64,000 nucleotides of DNA from Saprospirales bacterium (GTDB taxonomy: Bacteria > Bacteroidota > Bacteroidia > Chitinophagales > Saprospiraceae). The notes beneath the pieces were generated by a model that did not search any database, was not told the origin of the DNA, and worked only from the letters and a program-made list of their open reading frames with translations. This document shows, in pieces, positions 8,721-17,246 of this stretch. The stretch covers positions 62,001 through 126,000 of the forward strand of contig JADJBL010000001.1 of NCBI GenBank assembly GCA_016703765.1. The letters run 5' to 3'. Positions within the stretch are counted from its first letter, which is position 1. The number at the start of each line of letters is the position of its first letter. The translations under genes were made by a program, and so were the position numbers.

Positions 8721-8785
8721 TCATGTTAAATGATTTGACATGAGCAGGTTGTCATGTTAAAAAATGTGTCTTTTTTAACATGACA
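8721..8785. promoter_or_regulatory. paired inverted repeats overlapping the Fic start
   Basis: Arms at 8750-8764 (TGTCATGTTAAAAAA) and 8771-8785 are perfect complements around a 6-base loop, and the second arm contains the ATG at 8780. A related shorter palindrome, TCATGTTAAA-TGA-TTTGACATGA, lies at 8721-8743. Two copies of the same TCATGTTAA word in dyads at a gene start suggest an autoregulatory operator or a hairpin that masks the start. Confidence 0.5.
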
Positions 8786-9739
8786 GAATTGGCTAATACC
8801 TTGCCCAACCCCCATATTTTACTGAATGCCGTAGTCCTTAAGGAAGCAAGTGCCAGTTCAGAAATTGAAAACATTATCACGACGCAGGACAGGCTATACA
8901 AGGCTCTTTCATCCAGGAACATGCAGGTAGATCCTGCCACAAAAGAGGTGCTCCGGTACAGGGAAGCCTTGTTATCGGGGCCCCCCCACCGCAAAAAAGG
9001 GGGGGGTTGGGGAAACCCAACCCCCCCGGCGGATTCAGCAAAAGCGGGGAAAAAAAAGGGGGGGCACCGCGGCTGCCGCGCCCTGAAGAATGCAGCTACC
9101 GGAACAACCATTTACACGCCGCCGGATGACTATGAAACCATCCAGCGTTTAATGAAAAACCTGGAAGACTACCTTCACACAGAGAACGACCTCTCTCCGT
9201 TCATCAAACTCGCCGTTCAGCATTACCAATTCGAGAGTATACACCCGTTTTACGATGGCAATGGACGAACAGGGCGGATCATCAATGTACTTTACCTCGT
9301 TATGGTGGGTTTGTTGGACAAGCCTGTTTTGTACCTCAGCAAATACATCATTGATCACAAGCCGGATTATTACCGTTTGTTACAAACCGTTCGAACGCAA
9401 AAAACCTGGGAGGACTGGGTGCTTTTCATGACCAAAGCGTTAGAGGTTACGGCGATGGAAACTATTGAAAAGATCGCCCTGATCAATGAGTTGTTTCAAA
9501 AAACGCAGGAAAAGGTGCGGGGAGAAAAACCAAAGGTATATTCCAAAGATTTGCTGGAGCTGCTTTTCGTGCAGCCCTATTGCCGCATTGAAATGGTCGC
9601 CGATCAATTGGCAGTGACCCGGCAAACCGCTTCCCACTACCTGAAAGAACTGAGGGATACAGGGATACTCACTACGCAACAGGCCGGGAAGGAAACCCTT
9701 TTTGTGAATGTGGAATTGTTTGAGTTGTTGAAAGGGTAA
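8780..9739 (+). CDS. Fic family adenylyltransferase (class II type) with C-terminal winged helix
   Basis: The 319-residue product has the inhibitory-helix motif SSEIEN at 26-31 (S/TxxxE/N), the catalytic loop HPFYDGNGRTGR at 155-166 and a C-terminal HTH (DQLAVTRQTASHYLKELRDTG). Such proteins transfer AMP to target hydroxyls and are held inactive by their own helix. Two things are odd. The usual N-terminal 40-50 residues before the inhibitory helix are missing, and the ATG lies within a palindrome. Residues 68-100, normally two helices, are replaced by a low-complexity run coded by G/C homopolymers (8978-9080) of almost the same length. Activity is therefore doubtful although all catalytic residues are present. 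Confidence 0.75.
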   Translation: MTELANTLPNPHILLNAVVLKEASASSEIENIITTQDRLYKALSSRNMQVDPATKEVLRYREALLSGPPHRKKGGGWGNPTPPADSAKAGKKKGGHRGCRALKNAATGTTIYTPPDDYETIQRLMKNLEDYLHTENDLSPFIKLAVQHYQFESIHPFYDGNGRTGRIINVLYLVMVGLLDKPVLYLSKYIIDHKPDYYRLLQTVRTQKTWEDWVLFMTKALEVTAMETIEKIALINELFQKTQEKVRGEKPKVYSKDLLELLFVQPYCRIEMVADQLAVTRQTASHYLKELRDTGILTTQQAGKETLFVNVELFELLKG

Positions 9740-9840
9740 ATCTAATCACATCGCTTCCGCCGCTTTTGGGCGGCTTAAACAGGATGCTCGCAAATCTTGA
9801 AGAGATCACTGAAGCAATCAATGCGCAGGACATGGCCAAT

Positions 9841-9942
9841 TTATTGTCGTGGTACAGGAAAGTTGGCTTTTGCCGCCTTCCGGGCTTCCAGGTGTTTTTT
9901 CTTGTTCTCGATCTGCTCCGCCTTTTTATTCCTCATTTTCAT
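9841..9942 (-). CDS. small basic ORF after ATPase fragment
   Basis: This is a 33-codon frame (start MKMRNKKAEQIENKKKHLEA) whose ATG overlaps the TGA of the upstream ATPase fragment by an ATGA junction, the usual sign of translational coupling. It is lysine-rich and helical. It may be the start of a truncated second gene of the ATPase locus; I recognise no family, and it may not be expressed. Confidence 0.3.
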   Translation of the reverse strand: MKMRNKKAEQIENKKKHLEARKAAKANFPVPRQ

Positions 9943-10127
9943 GGGCGGACGAAGTTTTTGTGAGATAAACGGGACTTTTCGAATTCTTCTCTTCGGGCCT
10001 CAAAATCGCTCAGGGAGAAGAGCGAGGCCGCGCCATATTGATCCTTTTCCACTAACCAAATCTGATGGCGCCGGAAGAGCGCCGAGCTAAGGAGGTTAGT
10101 ATCGTGCGTGTTGAAGATCAGCTGGCC
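9939..10127 (-). pseudogene. C-terminal fragment of an AAA_21-type (abortive-infection-like) ATPase
   Basis: The minus strand reads GGQLIFNTHDTNLLSS, ALFRRHQIWLVEKDQYGAAS and LFSLSDFEARREEFEKSR, ending at a TGA (9939-9941). The FNTHDTNLL and RRxQIWxVEKDxxGxS signatures belong to the end of COG1106-type ATPases, which often sit beside RloB-like genes in defence loci. The P-loop half is absent; upstream sequence runs directly into the Fic gene end at 10186. It is a relic. Confidence 0.6.
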
Positions 10128-10185
10128 ACCTCATGCCATCTGGAATCTTGTCGAAATTTGGAAATTGCCCTTCATTCAAGAACCC

Positions 10186-11586
10186 TTACCCAGGCAATAT
10201 CTTGAGTTGAGCTTGCTCGTACTCCTTAAAAGCATTGCATTTTTCCAAATGATTCTTCATGGCATCCATATCGTCTCCCGCAATGGTGGCGCTGAAAGTA
10301 TGCGCCCGCTCTAACATTCGCAGATAAGGAGCTGGTTCCTGTTGCCGGGTCAAACGTCTTAGAGCGCCCATATAATCATCTCTAAAAACCGTAGGAATGA
10401 TGATTTTTGATTGCCTCTGCTTCACCAATTCAGCGTTCATCATCACCCTTGCCATACGCCCATTGCCATCCAGAAAAGGATGTACCTCACTTATCAGAAA
10501 CATCATGAATGCGGCCCTGGCGAAGGGATGCAACAGTGCCTGGTAGAAGTCGAAGCCTTTTATCAGTGTGCCTTTTACAAGCGTATGGTCGACAAAAAAA
10601 GAATCTCCCGCCCGGTTGTATTTCCCTTTGAACTGCCCTGGGTTCTTCGAAGCCCTTGCGCTCAGAAGCGCTTTGTGTCTGTATAATAAAATGTCGAGCA
10701 AGGCCGCCGGCGTTTCAGGAGTGATCACCATTTCTTCCCGGTTGCTCACCAATAGGTAGGTACCGAGTATATCATGCGAGTCTTCGCTACGAGCGGACAT
10801 GGGCGATCCTGTTTCAATGATTCGCATTGCATCTTCCAGTTCAAACTCGGTGCCTTCGATATAATTGGAAAAATAGGCTTCAAATAAAGCAAAATTCCGG
10901 AAAGAGCGCTCGGAGGTGTTTTGATCTGGCGTGTATTGAAATTCCTGTTGTTTCAGCGCCACAAACAGCTTTTCAAACACATCAAGCCTGGCAGCGTCGT
11001 ATGGGTTGCCGAATGCCCTAGCCACTGCGAGGGGCGATGACAACACATTGGAAGGATGTGAGGCCAGCAAGCCCGCAACCAACTTGTTGAGTTTTTCAAA
11101 TTCGCTTTCCATTTCAAGCTGTCCGGCTACCTGTCTTGCCCTGTCCCGCAACTCATTCAGCCCTGTTTCCCCTTGTATGCGGGCGACTTGTTCCAAACGG
11201 TTTTCCACGGCTGACAATGGGCTGGTTTTCGATTCCGCACCAGCCTTCCGCGACGGCTGTAAGTTTTCTAAAAGTGCCCTTTCCAACTGCGAAGCGTAAA
11301 GCCCTCCCGACAGCGGATTGTCGCCGGCAATGGGTCCATGCCCTTGCATGAACCGGAGGGTTATTCCCGGCAACTGTATTTTCTTTGTATAGGTGTAAGT
11401 GAGAAAAATAAACCCCGCCGTTGTGGGTTGAAATTCCAAAGCAGAGCGGTGGCTCAATATAGCGCCCGGATATAATTTACCGAGTATGGCAAACAGGTTT
11501 CGCCTGATCACCGTTTCGGGGCTATCTGTGAAGTTGGGCGTATAGATGCGGGGAGCTATCTTTTTAAGCTTACCCGCTTTTTCCAA
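10186..11586 (-). CDS. AbiEi-like winged helix fused to Fic domain protein
   Basis: The open frame gives 466 residues. The first 80 resemble the N-terminus of AbiEi regulators (KAGKLKKIAPRIYTPNF, IRRNLFAILGKLYPGAILSH). The rest is a Fic protein with inhibitory motif SNYIEG at 240-245 and catalytic loop HPFLDGNGRMAR at 369-380. The frame probably begins further upstream: a frame read from a GTG at 11666 (ENILPIHLQEVIFSSSDP) joins at about 11617 if one C is added to a CCCC run, giving about 25 more residues that complete the winged helix. Three operator-like sites lie just upstream (11650-11737). It probably AMPylates a target and represses its own promoter; the target is unknown. Confidence 0.75.
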   Translation of the reverse strand: MEKAGKLKKIAPRIYTPNFTDSPETVIRRNLFAILGKLYPGAILSHRSALEFQPTTAGFIFLTYTYTKKIQLPGITLRFMQGHGPIAGDNPLSGGLYASQLERALLENLQPSRKAGAESKTSPLSAVENRLEQVARIQGETGLNELRDRARQVAGQLEMESEFEKLNKLVAGLLASHPSNVLSSPLAVARAFGNPYDAARLDVFEKLFVALKQQEFQYTPDQNTSERSFRNFALFEAYFSNYIEGTEFELEDAMRIIETGSPMSARSEDSHDILGTYLLVSNREEMVITPETPAALLDILLYRHKALLSARASKNPGQFKGKYNRAGDSFFVDHTLVKGTLIKGFDFYQALLHPFARAAFMMFLISEVHPFLDGNGRMARVMMNAELVKQRQSKIIIPTVFRDDYMGALRRLTRQQEPAPYLRMLERAHTFSATIAGDDMDAMKNHLEKCNAFKEYEQAQLKILPG

Positions 11587-11649
11587 TTTTGAAATTTGCT
11601 TACTGAGGAGGGGTCGCTCGATGAAAAGATGACTTCCTGGAGGTGTATC

Positions 11650-11737
11650 GGTAAAATATTTTCCACTATCAGGGTTGTTTGAAGCAAAAATGGCAAATAT
11701 TTTCCATTAAGTGAGTATTTTAGGCAAATATTTTCCA
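11650..11737. promoter_or_regulatory. three GGnAAATATTTTCC operator-like sites
   Basis: Near-palindromic sites lie at 11650-11665 (GGTAAAATATTTTCCA), 11692-11706 and 11723-11737 (both GGCAAATATTTTCCA). Their starts are 42 and 31 bp apart, close to four and three helical turns, so proteins bound to all three would lie on one face of the DNA. They precede the minus-strand AbiEi-Fic gene, whose winged helix is the natural candidate ligand. Confidence 0.5.
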
Positions 11738-11808
11738 TCAATAAAAAACACCTTGGTCGAAGACTCTTCCTTTGCCGGGCTTCGAACCACTTTGGCCGGA
11801 ATTTTACA

Positions 11809-12150
11809 ATGGAACAACTTTTCGGTCACCCCCTGCTCGGGGCTTCCTGGGAGGGATACGCGCTGCAACAGTTATTGAGCAATCTATCGCCCAATCTGTC
11901 GCCCTTTTTCTTTCGCACGCAGGATGGAGTGGAAATCGACCTTGTTATTTCCAAAGGCAACAGGCCGATTGCAGCTTTCGAGATCAAATTCAGCCAGTCG
12001 CCCAAGCTTTCCCCTGGAATCCGTTCCGCTTTTGACGACCTTGGCACAGCACAACTATATTATTGTTCCCGAAGGCGAGGAATATCCCATTGGGGAGCGG
12101 TTGTGTGGGCGTGGACGTAAGGCGGTGAAAGCAATTTCATGTTGTGACTT
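11809..12150 (+). pseudogene. C-terminal fragment of a DUF4143 ATPase
   Basis: The frame reads LLGASWEGYALQQLL, PFFFRTQDGVEIDLVISKGN and AAFEIKFSQSPKLS, the restriction-endonuclease-like end of DUF4143 ATPases. Near 12045 the frame shifts to YIIVPEGEEYPIGE, which is the expected family ending, so at least one indel is present. No AAA or HTH part precedes it: the sequence upstream belongs to the Fic operator region. It is a relic, unlike the longer frameshifted genes elsewhere in the window. Confidence 0.6.
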
Positions 12151-12158
12151 TAAATTGC

Positions 12159-13692
12159 TTATTTTTTTCTCCCGAGAAATAAGGGCGATCTTCATTTCTA
12201 CCCTTCTATGGGCAGGGTGAATGAGATCTTTGGAATAAACAGGATTAGGAAAGTCGTTCCCATAGCCTTTTGCGTAAATCTTATTTGCGGAAACACCGTT
12301 TTCGATTAAAAATTGTTTCACCATGTCCGCCCTTAGTTGGGACAATTTTCTGCTACCTTCCTCATTCTCTCGCTGATCTTTGGATGTATGGCCCCTGATC
12401 TCAATATTGCTGACCCTGTACTGGTCCTCTACCTTTTTTATTTTTTGACCAAGTCATTCAAATACTTTTTACCTCTACCGTAATGCGAAAATCGTCCTCT
12501 TCAAATTGGACTTCCTGCATAATAAAAAACTGATCTACAGGCAAAAATCACTATTTCCCTTTACTTCTGAAAAAAAAGATTGTATCGTTAGAGATAAAAG
12601 ATTCGGGTTTGGTGGGAAGCGTGTCTCCTTTAAAAGGAAGTGACAGGGGCACGATGAAAACTCCGGACCCGGTGGTACCCACCCACATTTCATTACTGGC
12701 CTCATTAATCTCCAGGCAAAAAGCCCTTTCACTTTTGTACAAGGTATCCAAAATATTGAAATCGTATACTTCCTTATGGAATAGATGGAACCTGACAAGG
12801 TGGTCGCCTGCTATCCACAATTTAGTAAGGCCTTCTAAGTAAGGTCATTTATCATATTGAAGTTGTAAGGCAACTCCAGTTTTCTAACATTTTGTATGCT
12901 TGCCAGAGGTTTTCCACAGAATAAACCCCATTTTTCCTCCGACAAATATTCGATTTTCCGAGTATTCCAGAATTTTATTGGCTTCAAGTCGAAAACTGAT
13001 ACTTGGCGGCTTGGGGAACGGCATAATACCTTTCCTTTTTAGTATTTGGCCATAGTTTACAATTTTTCCTTCAAAATAGGCTGCTAAGCCCGAATCTGTT
13101 CCTATCCAAACCGTTCCGTTGGATGCTGCCATTATATCCAATATCCGGTTGGAGGGCAATTCTGATTTTTCTGCCTCGAGTTTTCTTTTCAAAAACCCAA
13201 CCTATATCAGGTTCTTTTGAGTAAACGTAAACGCCATCTGTTCGGGTACCTATGAACATTCTATCTCCCTGGAAAACTATATCGACGGCCGAAGGGATAG
13301 TTATAGGGATACGGATGGTTGGTTTCCCATAAATTGGGACCAATTCCGAGTTGTCGAGAAGCACATGGAGTTTCTGCTTAATAAGCAAAAGGTTTAGGAC
13401 TCTTTATTCGCCAAATCCTTAATAAGAAAGGGGGAAATCTTCTCTCTGCTACCGCTGGAAGTAATAAAGCTCCTTGGTCTTTGGTAAGGATAATAATGGA
13501 GTCGCCCTGCTGAGAAATATAAATACTTTTTATGTTCGAGCGCTCGTGCAAGCCCGATTTTTCAATTTTTTGGGTAATAATAATGCCCTCTTGTGGAAGG
13601 GGCGGATCCACCCAGCGGATATACCTATCAATCTGCTGTCCGGCGAGGTTTGGCAGAAAGGAAGCAAAAAGGAAAAAAAAAGCGTAAACCGT
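12159..13692 (-). CDS. secreted beta-propeller protein with OmpA C-terminal domain, many frameshifts
   Basis: Reading across frames on the minus strand gives a signal peptide (KTVYAFFFLFASFLPNLAGQ), propeller repeats of the two-component-regulator type (MFIGTRTDGVYVYS, VWIGTDSGLAAYFEGK, MWVGTTGSGVFIV) and an OmpA-like peptidoglycan-binding end (VSNIEIRGHTSKDQREN, LRADMVKQFLIENGVSANK, GYGNDFPNP, HRRVEMKI). At least five single-base indels interrupt it, mostly in A runs; adding one A in each of two runs near 12440-12460 restores the OmpA frame (KKYLNDLVKKIKKVEDQY). No kinase domain is present. It probably anchors to peptidoglycan in the periplasm. The cluster is richer in A/T than its neighbours. 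Confidence 0.55.
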
Positions 13693-13694
13693 TT

Positions 13695-14538
13695 TTAGTC
13701 CAAACTAAAAAATACTCCTTAATTTGGAGTTTCTGGTCCTCTTCATAGGCAAGAACGAGCTTATAGTCCCCCTTTTGGATTTTAGACTTGGGTATTAATG
13801 ATTTATTCCAATCTACTTTATGCTTTGCTACGCCATTGTTTAAGGCCAGGTTATTATCCTTGAAATGATCCTCCCAAATTCCTTTTTTTCCAAAATACGA
13901 CAGAGAAAAGGTATAATCCGGCAACTCATAATCATCCTTTCCGGTTTCAAAAATGATATACATTTCTTTGACATGGCGAGATTTAACCTCCATGGAATTA
14001 GCCCGATCAAGCGTAAACAGGGAAACTGTATCGACCGTTTCGGGTGGTTGAGACCGGAGAAAAGCTGCCACCCGGAAAGTGCGGTCAAATAGAAGTCTTT
14101 CGAGCCTTTTAATTTCGCTTTTATATTCAAATTCAGCCTGATCGTACAACTGCTGAATTTCAACTTATCTGACTGTAAGTCTGCGATAAGGATGGCATTC
14201 CGGATAGAATCTTTTTCTTAATTCTTCTATCTGTTGCCGCCTGATTCTCTCCTTCTCTCCCTGGGATTTAGCAGCCTCATAGTTTTCTTCAGAGCGCAAT
14301 AATGGCATTTTTGGATTTGATAGTCGCTCTAAGCGCAGCATTTGCCTGCTCACTTACCTGGAGAAGCCCACTTGCCGTGGCAATTTCCCCGTCAATACAA
14401 TGTTTTCGCGTTTAAGTGCGGCCAGTTCCTCCTTAATTTACGGACATGTTCCTCTGTGTATAATCCTCGGCTCGGTTTGAGCAAAAGCGGCAAACAGGAA
14501 GGAATAAGGAAGAATGGAATCAAGTATAAACTCTTCAT
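13695..14538 (-). CDS. secreted coiled-coil protein, frameshifted
   Basis: The start codon at 14538 opens a signal peptide (MKSLYLIPFFLIPSCLPLLL). Rejoined frames give a long coiled-coil (KEELAALKRENIVLTGK, then QVSEQANAALRATIKSKNA, IRRQQIEELRKKDSIRNAIL, EIKRLERLLFDR) followed by a beta-rich domain (MYIIFETGKDDYELPDYTFS, IQKGDYKLVLAYEED). Breaks near 14430, 14350, 14290, 14200 and 14160 are single-base. It lies between the lipoprotein and propeller-OmpA genes in the same orientation, so the three probably form one envelope complex. I do not recognise the family. Confidence 0.45.
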
Positions 14539-14566
14539 AGGCTTTGGATCAAGTTGGCGTATTCCA

Positions 14567-15313
14567 TTAATTTCTTTCCAGCATCCCAAGATTTACCTCA
14601 AACTCATCCTCGGTCAACTCATTAGCCCCAAATCTTTTGATGTCTGTTTCTAGTAATTTTAATTGATCCTCGTAAAATCTCAAGATAGCCTTTCCCGGTA
14701 ATAGGTGACTGGCCACTCAGTTGGCTGATCTTATTCTCCAAAACCGGTTGTGTGCTGGCATATTGCTGCCGAAGTTCATCCGTTTTTGGGAAGTTGTCTT
14801 TTCGGGGCGCGGCCCATTTTTCCCAACTCTTTAGGCAGTAAGATATTGGGTTTCCGCTTCCATTCTCGAGGAGGGGTCCTTAAATTCATCCTTTTGAAGC
14901 GAGGAATGCAGCGCACAAATTTCCCCGCGCTTTGCCAGGAAAGCCTCGTAAAACTCCTTACTCACCTCGGCTGTCCGTTGGCTATACTTCTTCCATACAC
15001 CGTCGACCTGGTAATTCACTTTCTCCTCTCCCTTGGCTCGTAGGTCCTCAAGGTCTTTTTCCACCGCAGCATTCAACTCGACTTGAAAATCCAGGTTGGC
15101 GCCGGCGCCATTATCTTCCTTAATTTGTGCCCATTTTACTTCATCGACCGGGCAATCATCGGATGTACATTTGCTAAATACCAATCCAACAGCCAGGATC
15201 AGTGTTACCCGTAGTAAAGGAATAGTACATTTTTTTTCAGATGCATAGCATGATAGATTTGAGGTAGAAGAATTTTCAAGGAATACTACAAAAATTAATT
15301 TGTTAAAGTTCAT
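14567..15313 (-). CDS. hypothetical lipoprotein, frameshifted at its C-terminus
   Basis: The first frame (15313-14831, 160 residues) contains a hydrophobic stretch ending in a lipobox-like cysteine (LILAVGLVFSKC), so the real start probably lies near that segment rather than at 15313. After a break near 14835 the product continues as SWEKWAAPRKDNFPKTDELR and, in a third frame, DQLKLLETDIKRFGANELTE, ending with a TAA at 14567. It is helical and charged with no known family. It heads the three-gene minus-strand cluster. Confidence 0.45.
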
Positions 15314-15398
15314 GTATAGTTACAAAGTGCAGGTTTTTGCCATGAAGCGGCAGTTTTTAGCCACGTAAATATTTTGTGGGATAAAGGGGTGAGGATGT

Positions 15399-15725
15399 TT
15401 ATTCATCCCACTTCCTATTCACCCCCCTCGCCCGCTCCACCGGATATTTCTGCCGGTTCTTTTCCAGCTTATCCATCACGATCTGCTTCACATCCAGATT
15501 GTAATGCGAGGCCAGCAGAAAAGCCGAGTAGAAAACATCGGCCAACTCGTCCGGCAGTTTTTCGCGATTGACTTCCTCTTCTTTTTTCCAGAGGAACAAC
15601 TCCAGCAACTCGGAAGCCTCCACACTGAGGCAGATGGCGATGTCTTTGCCGGTGTGAAACTGAGCCCAATCGCGTTCGTCGCGAAATTGGAGAATGGACT
15701 GGGTGATTTCCTGAATATCGGTCAT
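15399..15725 (-). CDS. MazG-like nucleotide pyrophosphohydrolase
   Basis: This 108-residue protein has the all-alpha NTP pyrophosphatase metal-binding pattern EASELLELFLWKKEEE followed by LPDELADVFYSAFLLA (ExxE...ExxD type). It resembles the RS21-C6/dCTPase-like subgroup, which hydrolyses (d)NTPs to monophosphates and clears modified nucleotides. Its ATG is 3 bases after the end of the HNH nuclease gene, so the two are almost certainly one operon. Full length and no damage. Confidence 0.85.
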   Translation of the reverse strand: MTDIQEITQSILQFRDERDWAQFHTGKDIAICLSVEASELLELFLWKKEEEVNREKLPDELADVFYSAFLLASHYNLDVKQIVMDKLEKNRQKYPVERARGVNRKWDE

Positions 15726-15728
15726 GGG

Positions 15729-16661
15729 CTAGCCTTTGAAGATTTGAGTATTGTGCCAGTCGAGGAATTGTCTGTCGGGCTGTTGTTGCAGGGGGAGCGG
15801 GAAGTTCAGGAGCTTTTGACCGTCGAATCGGTAATACTCCTTTCCATTCTCAAACTCCTCCCGGATGCGCTTGCTCACCTCGACGCGGTAATCGGAAGCG
15901 ATGGTGAGGTATCCATTGTCGAACAGCTTGTGCAGGTCGGAGCGCAGCAACAGGCCGTTGCGCACAGCATGGGGGCCGGATTGCGTATAGGGTTTAATGT
16001 GAGCCGCCTTCAACACCGGAAGGGTTTTCTCCCCGGAGATGGCGCATCTGCGCTGGTATGCATCTGTAATGAGCGTTCGAAAAGTGGATTGCCCCACGCG
16101 CACGCGGGAAAAGATCTCCCGATATTCGCCGGCAGGCTCTTCCACCAGTTGGCTTTTGACATCGGGCTGGCGATCCATCCAGCGGTATTTACGTAGGGTT
16201 TGCTCCACTTTAGTCCACAGATCGCGCCCAATTAGTTCGTTGGTGTCGTAGGATTTTCCCTGGACGATGCTATTGGCCCAATTGGAGGGTACGGAAATCC
16301 AATCGGCTTCGTCGAAAAAAACCGGGTCGGTAAGCACGATACACCCTATTTCCGGATTGGGTTCGCCGTCTTTCCGGTATTGTGAAACCATTTTCCGAAA
16401 TACCTCCGGATTGTCTGTGCCGTTCTCCTTCTCAAAAATCTCCCATGCCACCGAGAGAGGCAGTCGCGTATGGGTTGCGAAAAAACCGAGCCCGCCAATA
16501 GCATTCAAAGGAGCTTTCAATTTGAATAAAAAGGGTCCTCCCTGGGGTAATATCTTGAAATTTTGTCCACCTCCCGGTTGCCAAAAATTGACTTCGTCGG
16601 GGTGTTCCCGGTGAAGAAAACGAAACCACGAGGCGTCAGTTGTGGCGAGGTAAAGGGTCAT
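15729..16661 (-). CDS. HNH endonuclease with N-terminal PUA/EVE-like domain
   Basis: The 310-residue product ends in an HNH nuclease (RRCAISGEKTLPVLKAAHI, then NGLLLRSDLHKLFDNGYLTI). Residues 15-130 (DEVNFWQPGG, PFLFKLKAPLNAIGGLGFFA) look like a PUA/EVE/SRA-superfamily fold of the kind that reads modified bases, so a modification-dependent nuclease is plausible. No methyltransferase gene is nearby. It is followed at once by the pyrophosphohydrolase gene. The HNH call is firm; the reader-domain call is inference. Confidence 0.8.
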   Translation of the reverse strand: MTLYLATTDASWFRFLHREHPDEVNFWQPGGGQNFKILPQGGPFLFKLKAPLNAIGGLGFFATHTRLPLSVAWEIFEKENGTDNPEVFRKMVSQYRKDGEPNPEIGCIVLTDPVFFDEADWISVPSNWANSIVQGKSYDTNELIGRDLWTKVEQTLRKYRWMDRQPDVKSQLVEEPAGEYREIFSRVRVGQSTFRTLITDAYQRRCAISGEKTLPVLKAAHIKPYTQSGPHAVRNGLLLRSDLHKLFDNGYLTIASDYRVEVSKRIREEFENGKEYYRFDGQKLLNFPLPLQQQPDRQFLDWHNTQIFKG

Positions 16662-17246
16662 TTGGGTGCTTTAGTGTTCAAATTTTCCCTAGGGAATGAT
16701 AGATTGCATGGAGCAAAAACCTTCAACAGCTTTTGCTCAGCCAGGGGGCAGGGGATGCGTTTCAAAAATAGCTATTGGAAAGTATATTACCAAATGACGA
16801 GGGTCATTTCGCGAGCCATAAAGCTTCCTTTGTCCGGCAAACGACGGAAAAGGAAGCTTTAGAAATAGCTTCTTTGTCCCGTTTTGCTATCCAATCTAGC
16901 AAAAAAGAGTTATTTCTGCTATTCAATATAGCAAAATTCTGGCTCGAACTCCTCTACCAACAAACCCAAGCCGTCGCTGCCGACGACCTGGAAATAGGCT
17001 TCGAAAGAAAAATTCCTTTATGGCTGTTCGGGTTTTTATATTGACCCCCACATCCTCAATACAAAAAACCGAACAACCCCAGTTGTCAAATCGAACCAAC
17101 GTTTTCCTATAAAAATGTTGATTGCGGTTTACAAAAAATTAGACATCCCACACTCCTCCCACCCTCAAATTTTGCGATATAACTAAAAAACATTAATTTA
17201 ACATTTTGAACACGCATTACACCAACAGAATCGGGAAAAACCATCT
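16662..17246. other. 585-bp gap with two dyads and a possible gene relic
   Basis: Two similar dyads stand 37 bp apart: TTGCTA-N7-TAGCAA at about 16881-16899 and TGCTAT-N5-ATAGCA at about 16918-16934. After them one frame reads FWLELLYQQTQAVAADDLEI and ends soon after at 17042. The piece looks like the tail of a protein, but I cannot place it. The rest (17045-17246) shows only AT-rich sequence before the ATPase gene. Confidence 0.35.

Noticed and set aside
16775..17044. 89-codon gene after the HNH nuclease
   Set aside because: Its first part covers the two dyads and has no protein-like pattern; only the last 35 codons look like a possible relic.
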